This document shows positions 35,601 through 47,135 of a DNA stretch of 64,000 nucleotides, one piece after another (the first letter of the stretch is position 1; each line of letters opens with the position of its first letter). Position numbers and translations under genes: made by a program. Origin of the DNA: Megamerina dolium. Its lineage: Eukaryota; Arthropoda; Insecta; Diptera; Megamerinidae. The DNA lies in the NCBI GenBank assembly GCA_963854835.1, contig OY978525.1, forward strand, positions 1,569,501-1,633,500. Reading direction: 5' to 3'. The notes below the pieces were generated by a model. The model searched no databases. It was not told where the DNA came from and saw only the letters and a program-made list of their open reading frames with translations.

Positions 35601-38040
35601 TGAACCACTCATATTTATGAAATCTTAAAAAATCATACTCACAATTATAATTACACATGCAATCTGCTTCTGTCACTTAGTCAACTCTACCCAAAAGTAG
35701 TTCTTGCATTCAATGTCGTATAAATTTTAATAATAAATTTATCAATATTCAATTCATGGAAAATCAAGTATTACATAATATTTTAACACTTTGTTCTAGT
35801 TTCCCCCTAGTTATGTGATGTTCTCTTGTTTCTATGGAGCACTACAATTTGTTGTTCGTTGATAAATGTTCTGGCTTTTCCTTTCGATTTATTCAATGTA
35901 ATTACGTTTTGGTAAAAATGACAGCCCATTTTCAATTTGTGATCAAAATGTTTAGTGTTAAAACAAATATTTGATAATTACTACGATCGTAAAACTACAG
36001 GAATAATTTTCACAGGACTGTTTACTGTAATGTATAAATTAAATTTTATATGTCATTTGTCAAATGCAGAGTACAGAGTACAGCATTGCCAGTAGCGCAA
36101 AATTTAATATCAATTTAAATATTTAAATATTTAATTAATATTTGTGTATCAGATTTTCATGGTGGGGATTGAAACTGTGAGCAATATTTATTTAGAAATT
36201 TTTTTAAATTTAAAAATATCTAAATCTGAATAGTTATTTCATTGCTTTTTTTTCTATTGCAATTAAATATATAAACATTGCAAGGAAACTAACTCGAAAA
36301 TGGAAAATTTTTTAAAAAAAATATCGTTTTAAATAACAAAAAAAAAAAATATTTCTGTCAGTATAAAGCACTTGCATCATACAAATAAGCACATTGGCGA
36401 TGGCATATGAAAAGATAAAATATTTCCAACAATCTAGTGAATTTAATATTAAAAGATTACAACATTATAAAAGAAATAAAAGAATTTGAAAATGAATACA
36501 AAAAATAAGAAAATTCAATAAATATTATTTGACATATTTGTAGTTGCTGTTATTGTTATATAATACACAAAATCAACTAGAGCCCCTACTAACCACTGAC
36601 GAGTGAACGAGTGACATATGAAAAATATACAACTACGATAACAGGAAAGCAACAACTATTTACAATACCAAAAGTCAAAGTATTACAACGGCGACGACGA
36701 CTATGACGATGACTACAGCAGCAGCAGCATATTGATGAAAAATAAATTAAAAGTCGTGGTCGTGCTCTATCGCTTTAGCGACGGTTGCTACAAATTTGTA
36801 GCAACAGCCTTCATATGTTGAACTAAATAACGCGAGCATTTTACAGCCATACTCGTAAACACACACACACACACACAGCCACACAAACAAATATGGAAGT
36901 TTATATGAGCTACTAGAAAATATGCACCTACAAACAAATAAGCGTATGTGCATAATAAAATTAAAAAATAAAATTGAAATACAAACAAACAAAAATCAGC
37001 ACAAAAACCTAAAGAAATGAAGAAAACAAAACAAAAAACAATACGTTTTCATGAATAATAAATAATAAAAATAAAAAATTAAAAATTTAAATTGAAAGAG
37101 AATAAAATCGCAACAAATATTACGCGAAAAAATCGCTATCAGCATCAGTTCCTGGTGTGACAATTTCACCAGCATTTGGTTGGAAGGGTCGAAGCCAACG
37201 GGAGCACTCTATTTTTTTTTATCATATGCATGCATGCATATTCATCTATGTTATATGTATGCATGCTCCTCATCCACTACTCGTATATGTACTTCTGTTG
37301 ATGCTTACAATCATCTAATAGCTATCAACATCTGTCTCTCTCTCTCACTTTTTTTTTCTTCCATTTCACATATGTGTCGATGAATCATTGTTGTGTACTT
37401 ATTAAATACTGGTACCATGATACAATTGATTCCAACTGTTGGTACATAGGAACAAATATGTTAGTTGCTCTTGCATATTTTTATTATTTCTACGTAAAGG
37501 ATAGTAAACAGTAGTATGAGGCAATAATGTAGTGCTTGCATATGTTAACAATATTGATATGGCACTGCATGTGTGTATTGAATGAGAAACAAAGTAATAT
37601 TATGTAGGTATAGGTAGCTATGTATGTATATAATATAGTACGTAGACATAGGTAGATGACACACGTAAAATTAATACAGTTAATAATTGTAGCATTTGCA
37701 ACTGCTAACGACGGTGATTATTATTCAGGTGTAACGAGCAAAAAAAAAAAAATAGTAATAATAATAATGTATAAACTACATCGAACAACAAGCAATGTGG
37801 CACAGTTAAAGTACAATTAGATGAAAATACAATGCGCCGAACGTAATTAAAAATCCAATAAAACAAGTACGAATATTTCATTCACTTAATTATAACCGTC
37901 ACTTCCAATATAGTAGATAGCTTGTGCAAAAAAAAAAAAAGAATAAGCTGACTACGGATACCTTTTGCGGGATAAACGCGTTTAATCTTAAAGCGATATT
38001 ATTGAGTTTGCAAGAATATTTGTCTTTATATGGAAGATAT
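35601..38040. other. Non-coding, no gene seen
   Basis: Very AT-rich intron DNA with a CA run (36859-36878), an A run at 37739-37752 and TATGTA tracts. No gene. Confidence 0.5.
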
Positions 38041-38089
38041 ATCAATACAAAATTTAAAAAAATGGGATGAAAATCGACAAATAACACAA

Positions 38090-38480
38090 CTATTCAGGAG
38101 GCATTTCTAGTGTGAAGTGTATGACCCACCTCCAATAGCTTTTTCTTCCAAATATTTCTATGTAAGACCCTTTACAATATTATTCTACAAACCTCACTTC
38201 AACGACTCCAGAAATTGCTCCTAGGAGGGTAAGTTTATTACCAATTTTCATTAATTTGTTCACCCCAAATACAATATATATTCAAAATACACTTACATCC
38301 TATCTCCATTCTTTAGAAGGCTAGTCTATGAAAAATTAAACTAAAAACATGTGAAAACATCGGAAAATATCCACATAGCTGATCTAGAATCGCCTTTAAA
38401 CAGATGAAATGTAAGACTGATACTCACATAAAGTTTTTCTTCCCAACATTTTCGTGGAATATGCTCACTAAATATTTCCA
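38090..38480 (-). repeat. Repeat family 2, reversed units
   Basis: Reverse-complement forms of the family phrases are present: CCACCTCCAATAGCTTTTTC, CAATTTTCATTAATTTGTTC, ATCCTATCTCCATTCTTTAG and AAGTTTTTCTTCCCAACATT. Similar phrases resume after the next SINE at 38820-39010. Confidence 0.4.
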
Positions 38481-38500
38481 CCCGTGATGGCGGTTCCTCT

Positions 38501-38799
38501 GAGTGCCGTAGCTCATTGGTTAGTGTGTTGGCCTTCTGATTGTGGGTTCAATCTTCGCTTGAAACATAACAAATTTAATATCGAAAAGATTTTTCTTTCG
38601 AACGGTAGCCACCTGTCTGCAAGCAATTGGCAATTCTTCCGGCAGTAAGAGTTTTCCATGGAAAAGCTTCTAAAAAGAACTCTGTGACAAAGCTCAAGAA
38701 GTAGGTCCCTTCTAATACTGACCAAAATTTAACACGCACAACAGTACTGGAAGAGAAGCTCGGCCAAAGAGCCTTTCGGGGATTATAAGTGCCACATAT
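38501..38799 (+). mobile_element. tRNA-derived SINE, copy F, with internal deletion
   Basis: GAGTGCCGTAGCTCATTGGT (A box) and TGTGGGTTCAATCTTCGC (decayed B box) head the copy. About 45 bp of body is missing: after AAAGCTCAAG it goes straight to AAGTAGGTCCCTTCTAATAC. The end is GATTATAAGTGCCACATA. It has only a weak candidate target duplication and lies within family 2 repeats. Confidence 0.85.
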
Positions 38800-39059
38800 G
38801 GATCTATTTTTATAATTTTTTTATGAGGGCTCCTCTACAAAATTAATGAGATGTTGAAATTGGTTCACACCACTCTCAAGATGACGTTACAGTGTTCAAA
38901 TGTATTACCGATCAGCATTCATTTTTATTTTCCAACCTTTCCTCTGAAGCGACTAATGCCCTATCTCCACTCTTTAAGTGTGGCTGCCATACAAAATTTC
39001 CAGGATTCACAATTTATAATTTTTCGCAAAACTTTTACATACTAAATAATATTTCAGTT

Positions 39060-42000
39060 TAATTAGAAATTTTGATTGATTTTTACTTCGATATAGCTAC
39101 TCAACTGTCCCCAGTTTCCGCAATATTTAGGCTATTTAAATTTTAAGCCCGATGAAAAATGATAAAAAAAATGCTCAAAATTATATTAACGCTCCTGTAT
39201 ACTCGATTTAGAAATACAAGTTTGATATTAAATTGATTACGACAATTATAGAAATGATGACAATAACGATGATGATGATGATGTTGATGATGATGATGAT
39301 GATAATGAATGTCAGTATGATGAACATGGTCATGTAGTTATTAATGAACTTGAATTTGGGATTACTATTTTGAAATGAAATAACATCTCAACAACAAGAC
39401 ATCCATCCACCCATACGAATAAACAACAAGAAGAATATGGCAATAATTGGAACATAGTATCTAATCCGGAAATCGTGTTTATTGCTTATACTTGCAAGTA
39501 AATACACATTATATACTATATATAGATACAACTGCAAGTTGATTTCATTTCTATTATCGTATTGTTATGAATCTTTGAAATCTGAGGGAAATATACTGTG
39601 AACAACGAATGATGGCATTTATATATGGCGTGAGGTAGACGATTCGATAGTAGTATCGTTCTATGTTTACTATCTGTCAGTTTTGTTTCTTGTCAACTTT
39701 TCATATTTCATTTATTTATTTATTTATGTATTTATACATTTTATCTATTTACAAATTTCCAATTTCATTATATCATTCCTCACATTCCTATTTATTTCAA
39801 GTTAAATGCTTCATTTCATTTCATTTCACTTCAATTTTTGGTTTTTAACTTGGTTGTTTTTTTTTTTTTGGACAATATTAGTTTTCATTTATGCAGAATT
39901 GTACAATATAAAGCTGCATGTACGCTTATAAATAAAATATTTATATATTGCATAAATATTTGAGAGAAAAAGAAATAAACGAAAGGTATTTCATTGCATA
40001 TTCATTGGTGTATCATAAATGTCAGATACCATCTGGTGTCGATTCATTACTTTTCAATTATTATTAAAGATGAACATTTTAATCTAGACTTTATAAGAGA
40101 TAAATGCAATACAAAAGAATAAAAAATAATGAACGTGCAGCGAGAGATATAATACTGCTCTTTAGGATGCGACTCTTTGAGGTCATCAAAAACTGTGTGG
40201 TAATCGAAGTAATCATTGTCTCAGGTTATTCGCTAATAAAGGAAAATTCGAAACCTGAACATCAACTTCAGTTCACAACATACAGCTCTTATCCATATTG
40301 TGTTATGAACTGCATAAGAATTCTCTTAGAATGTGTTTCAACTCAAATGTGCACTGAATGAAAATTTGAAGTCAGGAATGAGATTTGCATGATTTTTTTC
40401 ATTTAGACATATACAAAAATTAGTGAGAAATTATAGGGTCGTTTAAGATGTAAATTGAGTCATATAGTGTTCGAAATTTACAAAAATTGCACAAATACTG
40501 CACAAGTGACACCACTAGAGGAGTTAGATTTGAATTGCAAGGTACTCTCCCATTAAACTCCTTACAGAAACGTATGCTTTTGTTTCGTCAAATGTCTTTT
40601 AGAATGCGATGCATGAATGGAAGCATATTTCTCGATTTAGAATTACTTTTATTTTGATAAAATTTAAAAAAAAAAAATGATAAATGATTTTAAAATGTTG
40701 TGGTTATTAAAAAAGAAACAAAAAAAAATCATAATAATGATAAAGAAATAAATCTAGCAATTCAATTTTTTTTTCTTTTTCCTTCCTCCTATTGATTCTT
40801 ATGTTTATCCTTATAAATGAATTCGTGAGCATGGTGTATGTGAACGAATGCGTAAAATGGCAAATAATTTCTCATCGGCTGGTTTGTGATATTGATATTG
40901 CTATAACTGCTGCTGTTGCTGCTGCTGCTATAGAATTTATTTGTTCATTTATTTTATATTTATTCTACATTTATATGAGATTTAATTTGTTGTTGTTGTT
41001 GTTGTTGGTTTTTTGTTTGTTTTTTGAATAGGCAAAAAACATAAACAACTCAAAATCATCCATTCTATCCATTCATTCAACCATCCATCGCCTCTACTCT
41101 TTTATATTTTCGTATTTTGTGAACGACATTTTGTATTCATTGTTATTTGCTTGTGTGACCTATACATACTTATGTATGTATATAAGGTATATATATATAG
41201 CATATGTACTAATGGTACATCAAAAAGGATAAACTATCACAAATATACATATATTTACTACTACTATGAGATGTATGAGAAATGAATATTGTTGTTTAAA
41301 CATTTTTTTTTTTTAAATACCAAAATTTATATATTAAAATACACATATTCATATTACTATTTGCCAGAGACGCATTCTCAATCTATTTTTTTTTTTTTGT
41401 AGGGTCGTAATTGTGTGATATATACCTATTTAGTATATCTATATAGAAATATTTCAATCATTCCCCTCTTGTATACCTCACATATATTGTGTTTACTGTA
41501 CCCAGCAGAAAAATCATTACAAATGAATAGAAGTAGTCTGTTATTACTCCAAAAGGAGGTGAAAACAATTACTCTCCCAATAGATGGAGTACAAAATGTA
41601 TGGACTTTGGAGTATTCTGGGCTTAAAGTACTCAAAAATTAATGTTTGGTTGATTCTCTTTTCTGCAGGGTACCTATACTCATACGTACTATATAGTACA
41701 CATATATTTGTAATATAATAATGTGTTTCTATTTTTTGTTATTTTGCTCTCTTTTAATATTCTTTTATATGTCAAAAAATTCAATTTTATAATTTCTCTC
41801 TATATTGTAACATATATATATCGTAGTAATAGGTATATAGTTGCAGTTTCTATGTATTTGCTTGTGAATATTTAATATGGATTCTTTATAGTCATTTACA
41901 ATTTTATCAGAATAGTAATTTCCCCCCCAAAAAAAAAGACTATTATTTTTGGTTGCTAGAATATACATAAAGGTGTGATTAAATCATACAAACATGCCTT

Positions 42001-42386
42001 ATCGGATATCGGACATTTTCAAAATATTTATCATACATCAACTTTCATTTGCATTAAAAATACAAATTAAATTGTGAGCTCAACATTTGGTAGGCCAATA
42101 TAAGTAATTAGATCAGCCGATAATCTTGTCTACTCATTATTTTAAAATGTCTGTGGCCTACTAACCTTTTTCTACTTTTTGCCATATTTGTTTTAGGGAT
42201 TTATTCTATCTGGAGTAGATTTGTGATAATATTTCTATTTGCTCAACACTTTTATAACTTGGCTTGGTTATCTGCTAATAAATTTTTCGTTGTTGATTTG
42301 GTCATATTCCAATCTAGGATCGTTCAAATGGTCTGGTGTGGCCGCCTAGTCTAGATGTATTTGAAATCTACTTCTTGGTCATAATA
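39060..42386. other. Non-coding, no gene seen
   Basis: AT-rich sequence with a GAT run (39268-39304), ATTT/TTCAT tracts (39705-39835), GCT and TTG tracts (40902-40930, 40990-41008) and a T run at 41387-41399. Isolated frames (40104-40361, 41415-41642) show no recognisable domain or splice context. Confidence 0.5.
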
Positions 42387-42388
42387 TA

Positions 42389-43694
42389 AGGTGTAGTAAA
42401 ATCCATTAGTTTTACATTAAATTGAAGGTCTTATTTAGCATAGTTAGAATGATCCGATTTAGTTCAAATAAGCACCGTTTTGTTCGATAACTTGTTGCCA
42501 TTTTGAAGGTAATTTCATAATGCTACTCTCATAGAAACTCTCGTCCCTATTGGCAAACATTTGGGACAGTCGATTTTCACAAGCTTCTCTTGAGGTGAAT
42601 TTTTCACCAGCAAAATCATTCGCCATAGACAGGAACAGGTAGTAATCACTTGGTGCCAGATCATTCAGACAGTCCAATTGTTGACAGTACAGGTCCGAAT
42701 TAAAAGTTTTGCCATAGGGGAGCAACTTATAGTAGATGATTCCCTGCCAAACCCACCAAACACATAGCAAAACCTTCCTGACCGTCAATCCTGGCTTTGC
42801 CACGGTTTACGTGGGCTCACCGTGATTCGACTACGACCATTTTCGCTTGACGTTGTCGTAAGTAATCCATTCTTCATCACTAGTAACCATACGCTTCAGA
42901 AATGGATCGATTTTGTTGCGATCCAGCAGATGGAAATTCTGTGTGGCACCCATACATCGAGCTTCTTTTTGTATCTAGCCTTATTTAAATGGTTCCAAAC
43001 GGTTTTTTGTGCAATGTTTAGCTCCTAGGCAATAGAAGCAGTACTTACATGACGGTCAGACTCGACGATTTCTATTATTTTATCGATATTTTCGACAATT
43101 AACCTTCCAGAGCGTGGTGCATCTTTGACATCCAAATTACAGGAACGGGATCGACGAAACCAAAATTGCCCGTAACTAACTGTCCATCTTTGACGCATGC
43201 TCAAACAATATTGAGTCAAGCAATCACAAAACTGCCTGAAAGTTTTATTTAGTACGAAATCCTATCTTTCTAGATAGGGTGCCGTAGCTCAGTTGTTAGT
43301 GTGTTCGCCTTCTGATCTGTAGGTCGTGGTTCAATACCCGGCTGATGCATAACAAATTTTATATCGAAAAGATTTTTCTTTCGAATGGTACCCACCTGTC
43401 GGCAAGCAATTGGCAATTCTTCCGACAGTAACAACTTGCCAAAAAAAAGCTTCTAAAAAGAACTCTGTGACAAAGCTCAGAAAAAGTGATGTCACAAGTG
43501 TTCTGCCGTTCGGAACCGGCTAAAATAAGTAGGTCCATTCTAATACTGTCCAAAATTTAAGACGCACAACAGTAATAGAAGAGAAGCACGGCCAATGAGC
43601 CCTTTGGGGCTTTAAGTGCCACATATTTATTTTTTTTTTCCTATCTTTCTAATGCCATCTATCGTAAAATAATGGATTTCTTTTTACTACACCT
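42389..43694 (-). mobile_element. Mariner (irritans-type, D34D) with internal deletion, carrying a nested SINE
   Basis: On the - strand the N-terminal region reads MRQRWTVSYGQFWFRRSRSC, DVKDAPRSGRLIVENIDKII and ESDRHVSTASIA (43025-43219). Decayed middle sequence leads to KPGLTVRKVLLCVWW and LPYGKTFNSDLYCQQLD, then a jump straight to LNDLAPSDYYLF. The segment with the second catalytic Asp (HxDNARPH) is deleted, and the third Asp remains. The C-terminus is MKLPSKWQQVIEQNGAYLN. Inverted ends starting AGGTGTAGTAAAA lie at 42389-42415 and 43664-43694. A SINE occupies 43273-43638. Non-functional. Confidence 0.85.
43273..43638 (+). mobile_element. tRNA-derived SINE, copy G, with 13-bp target duplication, nested in mariner
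   Basis: The longest copy: GGTGCCGTAGCTCAGTTGTT (A box), GTGGTTCAATACCCGGCTGA (B box), full body and tail AAGTGCCACATATTTATTTTTTTTT. A perfect 13-bp duplication, TCCTATCTTTCTA, flanks it (43260-43272, 43639-43651). It interrupts the mariner element, so it is younger than that element. Confidence 0.93.
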
Positions 43695-44314
43695 CATACT
43701 TCACTTGGAAACATTGATATACCATGTTTAGATATTTCATTGAAGATATTCTAACCTTAATTACCTTTTCTTTCAGTTAGCGTTAATATGAAAAGAGACG
43801 ATTGTACAAATATTTTCGTTTCGGCACATGCCAGAAAATAATCACTATCAATAGAAGAACCATGAAATCTGTATTTGATTTTTATTCAATTTTATCGTCT
43901 ACCTATATTAACTCTGTGGATGAAATTGTCTTGCTTCTCAATTTGCACAAATTTTTGGATGCGCCAAGAAAGTAAAACAACAAGAAAAAAGTGTTACATT
44001 TTAGTGTTGCACTTCGATGTGACTGTCTGTTTATTGTTGTTGTTGTTGCTCCTTTCAAATTGAAGCCATTTTGTATTGTTGCACAATACTGAGTAGGTAC
44101 TATAAAAGTTTACTCAACATCAGCAGCAGCAGCAGCAAAATGTTTTCATTTCGCTGTTATTCTTCTTTATATTTTTCTTTCATTTGCGATTCTGTTCGTT
44201 CATTTGTTCGTCTACTTCTTTTGAAATATTCAATGTGCATAAAAAGGAGCGATGTTTGGTGATGGTGTACTGCTATAAATTTTTAATGACTTTGTCATTG
44301 TATTGTCGAAATGT

Positions 44315-44352
<38 letters not shown>

Positions 44353-45039
44353 TCTATGAATACATACGAGTACATATGTATATGTAATGACATGGAAGCA
44401 AAATGAGCTGATGAGGACGAGTGTACAATATAGCTTCGATAGAAAATGATGATGACGACGACGACGACGACGGCGACGTCTACAACACACATATACAAAT
44501 ATGCATAGCCATATAAAGCTGAATTTCTAGTATTCTGTATTATGTTTTGCTCTGTTGTGTTGTGCTGAAGTTGCACAAAAATATATTCCAGCTGAAATGT
44601 TCTCTGTTGTTGTGTTGAAAATATGCGTATTATACCTACAAGTATTTCCCATATCATAATCAGAGCCAGCAACAAGGGGCTTAGTTTATGATTGTTTATT
44701 CCACAGAAGAAAAGCGTTTTTTTTTTCAATAGGCATACTGAGTTGAACTTTCAAGAGCTCCTCCTATATTCCGGCAGTTAGTTGGTACTTGCTAATTTTT
44801 GTTCATACAAGTGTATGAACTAGCTAATGGCTAAAGCAGGACAAACGAACTCTGAACGATTGAACAATGAATAAATTTCATTATTATGAACTTGGCTTAT
44901 ACACAATAAGAACAACAACAATAACAGCAATAACAATAACATGAAAATGATAACTTCTTTTCTACTTTTCTACAATACAACTACATACAGATGTATATTT
45001 GACTTGTCCAAAAAATGTATGTGAACTCATAGATTCATT
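43695..45039. other. Non-coding, no gene seen
   Basis: Contains a CT run (44318-44349), a GAC/GAT tract (44446-44478) and CAG/TTG tracts. The long frames on both strands here are translations of these microsatellites. Confidence 0.5.
44318..44349. repeat. (CT)n microsatellite
   Basis: About 16 CT units within AT-rich intron. Confidence 0.95.
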
Positions 45040-45245
45040 TTATAGGGGACCCTTCTAATAGAATACAGATAGGGAAAAATGTTGTAGAGAGAAAATTAAT
45101 GGTAGTTCGTCATACTTTTAATTCATTTATTTGTCGATTTTCCAATGCTTTTAAATTAATTTTGCATAGGGGAATCCCTTTAATAAGTAGAGATATGGGC
45201 CAAGAATGTTTAGAAAAAATATTGAGGTGACAAGATTACTGTGAG
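45040..45245 (+). repeat. Repeat family 2 units
   Basis: GGGACCCTTCTAATAGAATA, GGGAAAAATGTTGTAGAGAG and AAAATTAATGGTAGTTCGTC, then a second partial unit (GGGGAATCCCTTTAATAAGT) follow the family 2 order. Confidence 0.45.
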
Positions 45246-45292
45246 TGCGTATTTTGAATTTCAATACATATTATTTACAATATATGTACATA

Positions 45293-46350
45293 GACAAGTC
45301 ATAAATATTGGTACACAACTAAACGCAATTTGACAGTTGACATTTATGCTTCATTGCCACGTAAAAAGTTTTTGACATCAATTGTTTACAATCATGGAAT
45401 GAGGCAACATCGAAAATTGTATTGTTGTAGTTGGCCTACTAAAATGCAACATGGGAAAAGGCGATATCTTTCGGACGTTGCAACCGCTTGGAATCACTTG
45501 CAATTTAATCGTACTGTTAAGTTATTTGAGGATTCTGACGCAATAAGAGACCGTCAAAGATTCGGTCGTCCGCGCACTGTGAGTAACTCCGAAAGCGATC
45601 AAAATCAGGAAGAAACGAATCGATCGAAAACCGCTGTTAAAACAGAAAATTTAGTCGCGGGAAATACAAATTTCGCAAAAATCCATTTTCATGAAGATTT
45701 GGGACTCAGCGCGTACAAGCGACACACTGGACACCTGCTCACTGCTGCATTGGAGAGAAAACAGCAATAATCGAAAACTTTACGCAGTTGGTACGCTCAC
45801 AGACTAATTCTGTTTACTGACGAGAAAATCTTCATTGTAGAAGAATCGTTCAATAAACAGAACGATCGTGTGTATGATCGGTCATCCAGAGAAGCATCCC
45901 AACTCACCCAAAGAGGATCCAAAGAGGCCTCTGTTCCAGCTCACAAGGCAAAAACGACTCAACTGTGGCTAAAAAACCAACATTCCGGACTTCATATCAA
46001 CGGATAATTGGCCAGCTGGTAGTCCCGACCTCAACCAGTTGGATTACAAGTTGTGGTCCGTATTAGAGGGCATGGCTTGCTCTACTCGACACCCAAATAT
46101 TGAGTCGTTGAAGCGAGCCCTTGTCCGTGCAGTGGACAATTTCCCCATGCATCAAGTGTGTCTCGCGATCGATGAGTCGCCAGATCGTCTCAGGTCATGC
46201 CGCAAGACAAATGGAAGTCATTTCGAATAAGTTGTTCTAAGGTTTGTAGCCATTGAATAGCCCAATAAAAAGAAAAATAAAGTTTTGAAAAATATTAATT
46301 CGTTTTCATTTGGGGTCGATTTTTCTGCGTACCAATATTTATGACTTGAC
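45293..46350 (+). mobile_element. maT-like (DD37D type) Tc1/mariner element, decayed, both ends present
   Basis: The element of 1058 bp is bounded by 22-bp inverted repeats with one mismatch (GACAAGTCATAAATATTGGT at 45293; complement ending 46350) and by TA on both sides (45291-45292, 46351-46352). The transposase is broken: LFEDSDAIRDRQRFGRPRTV, then FHEDLGLSAYKRHTGHLLTA, LFTDEKIFIVEESFNKQNDR with the first Asp, PAHKAKTTQLWLKN close to the second Asp site, and after frameshifts DLNQLDYKLWSVLEGMA and SLKRALVRAVDNF. The family wording (FTDEKIF, APAHKAKTTQ, SPDLN-LDY) fits the maT/DD37D branch. A deletion removed the residues around the second Asp. Confidence 0.8.
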
Positions 46351-46352
46351 TA

Positions 46353-47135
46353 GGTATTTTCGTACGACCTGATCGAGTCAAATTAACTCCGAATTCGAAT
46401 TCAGCGTGATCATTTCTAATAAAAAGTTCTTAAAGTCTTTCGAGAAAGACCTTAGAAAATTCTTTAAGTGAAAATCTGAAAAAAAATGTTATATATTTAT
46501 TTCGCAAAAAACGTTTAGATAACGTTGCGAAATCGATTAGGGGAAAATATGATTAAATCGAAAATAGTGGACTGCTCTAATGTACATGCAGAAACATTCA
46601 TATGCCCATAGAAAACAGATAACTGCAGTTAAAGAAAAATATTTCAAAAATTTATTACAAAGTTATGTTCTCGATGCGGCATAGCGGCAGTACAGAGTAG
46701 ATTATATGTATCTACGTAGTAGTTCATATACAGAAATTTAGTTGAATACGAAATGAGGAACTTTTGCAAACAGAAAATGAGAGAGAGACGAAAATATTAA
46801 TGCGACGTGTAAAATTTGTCGACAAAAGAATGGATATTTTTATATGAGATATGATTTTGAAAATTATGATGATACTGTATGTGTGTGAATAGAATGGAAT
46901 CTTTTTAAAATTCCAATACATGACAACGTATACAAATTTCATTAGAAATTGTATAAATGGAATTTTCATAGAATTCCAATGTACGAGTATGACAACATAA
47001 GCAAATTTTCTTTAGAAATTGTATAAATGTATTTGCAACAAACACAATTTATTGATCAGAAAATATTTTTGATAATATTCTTTAATCAAATTGCTATCAA
47101 TTTTCTTATGACTTTGGGTTCTTGTTTCTTTGTAG
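46353..47135. other. Non-coding intron sequence before the terminal exon
   Basis: AT-rich. The phrase GAATGGAATCTTTTTAAAATTCCAATACATGACAACGTA recurs in shorter form at about 46957-46995 (GGAATTTTCATAGAATTCCA, then ATGACAACATA), a local duplication of roughly 70 bp. The pyrimidine tract before the acceptor ends at 47135. Confidence 0.45.

Larger units (their letters stand above)
6414..47135 (+). other. Giant intron (40.7 kb) of the sns-like gene
   Basis: The intron is bounded by a GTGAGTA donor and a TTTGTAG acceptor, both at phase-0 codon edges. It contains no open frame that looks like a host exon. Its content is SINEs, LINE fragments, Tc1/mariner remnants, MITE-like elements, tandem repeats and microsatellites, listed separately. 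A small alternative exon inside it cannot be ruled out by eye. Confidence 0.7.

Noticed and set aside
40104..40361. 85-codon frame in the giant intron
   Set aside because: Composition is ordinary, but there are no flanking splice sites in a sensible arrangement and no recognisable family; AT-rich DNA produces such frames by chance.
43359..43553. 64-residue predicted protein on the - strand
   Set aside because: It is antisense SINE sequence, repeated in other SINE copies.
44230..44729. Frames up to 144 codons on the - strand
   Set aside because: They are driven by CT, GAC and CA microsatellites read in frame; composition is not protein-like.
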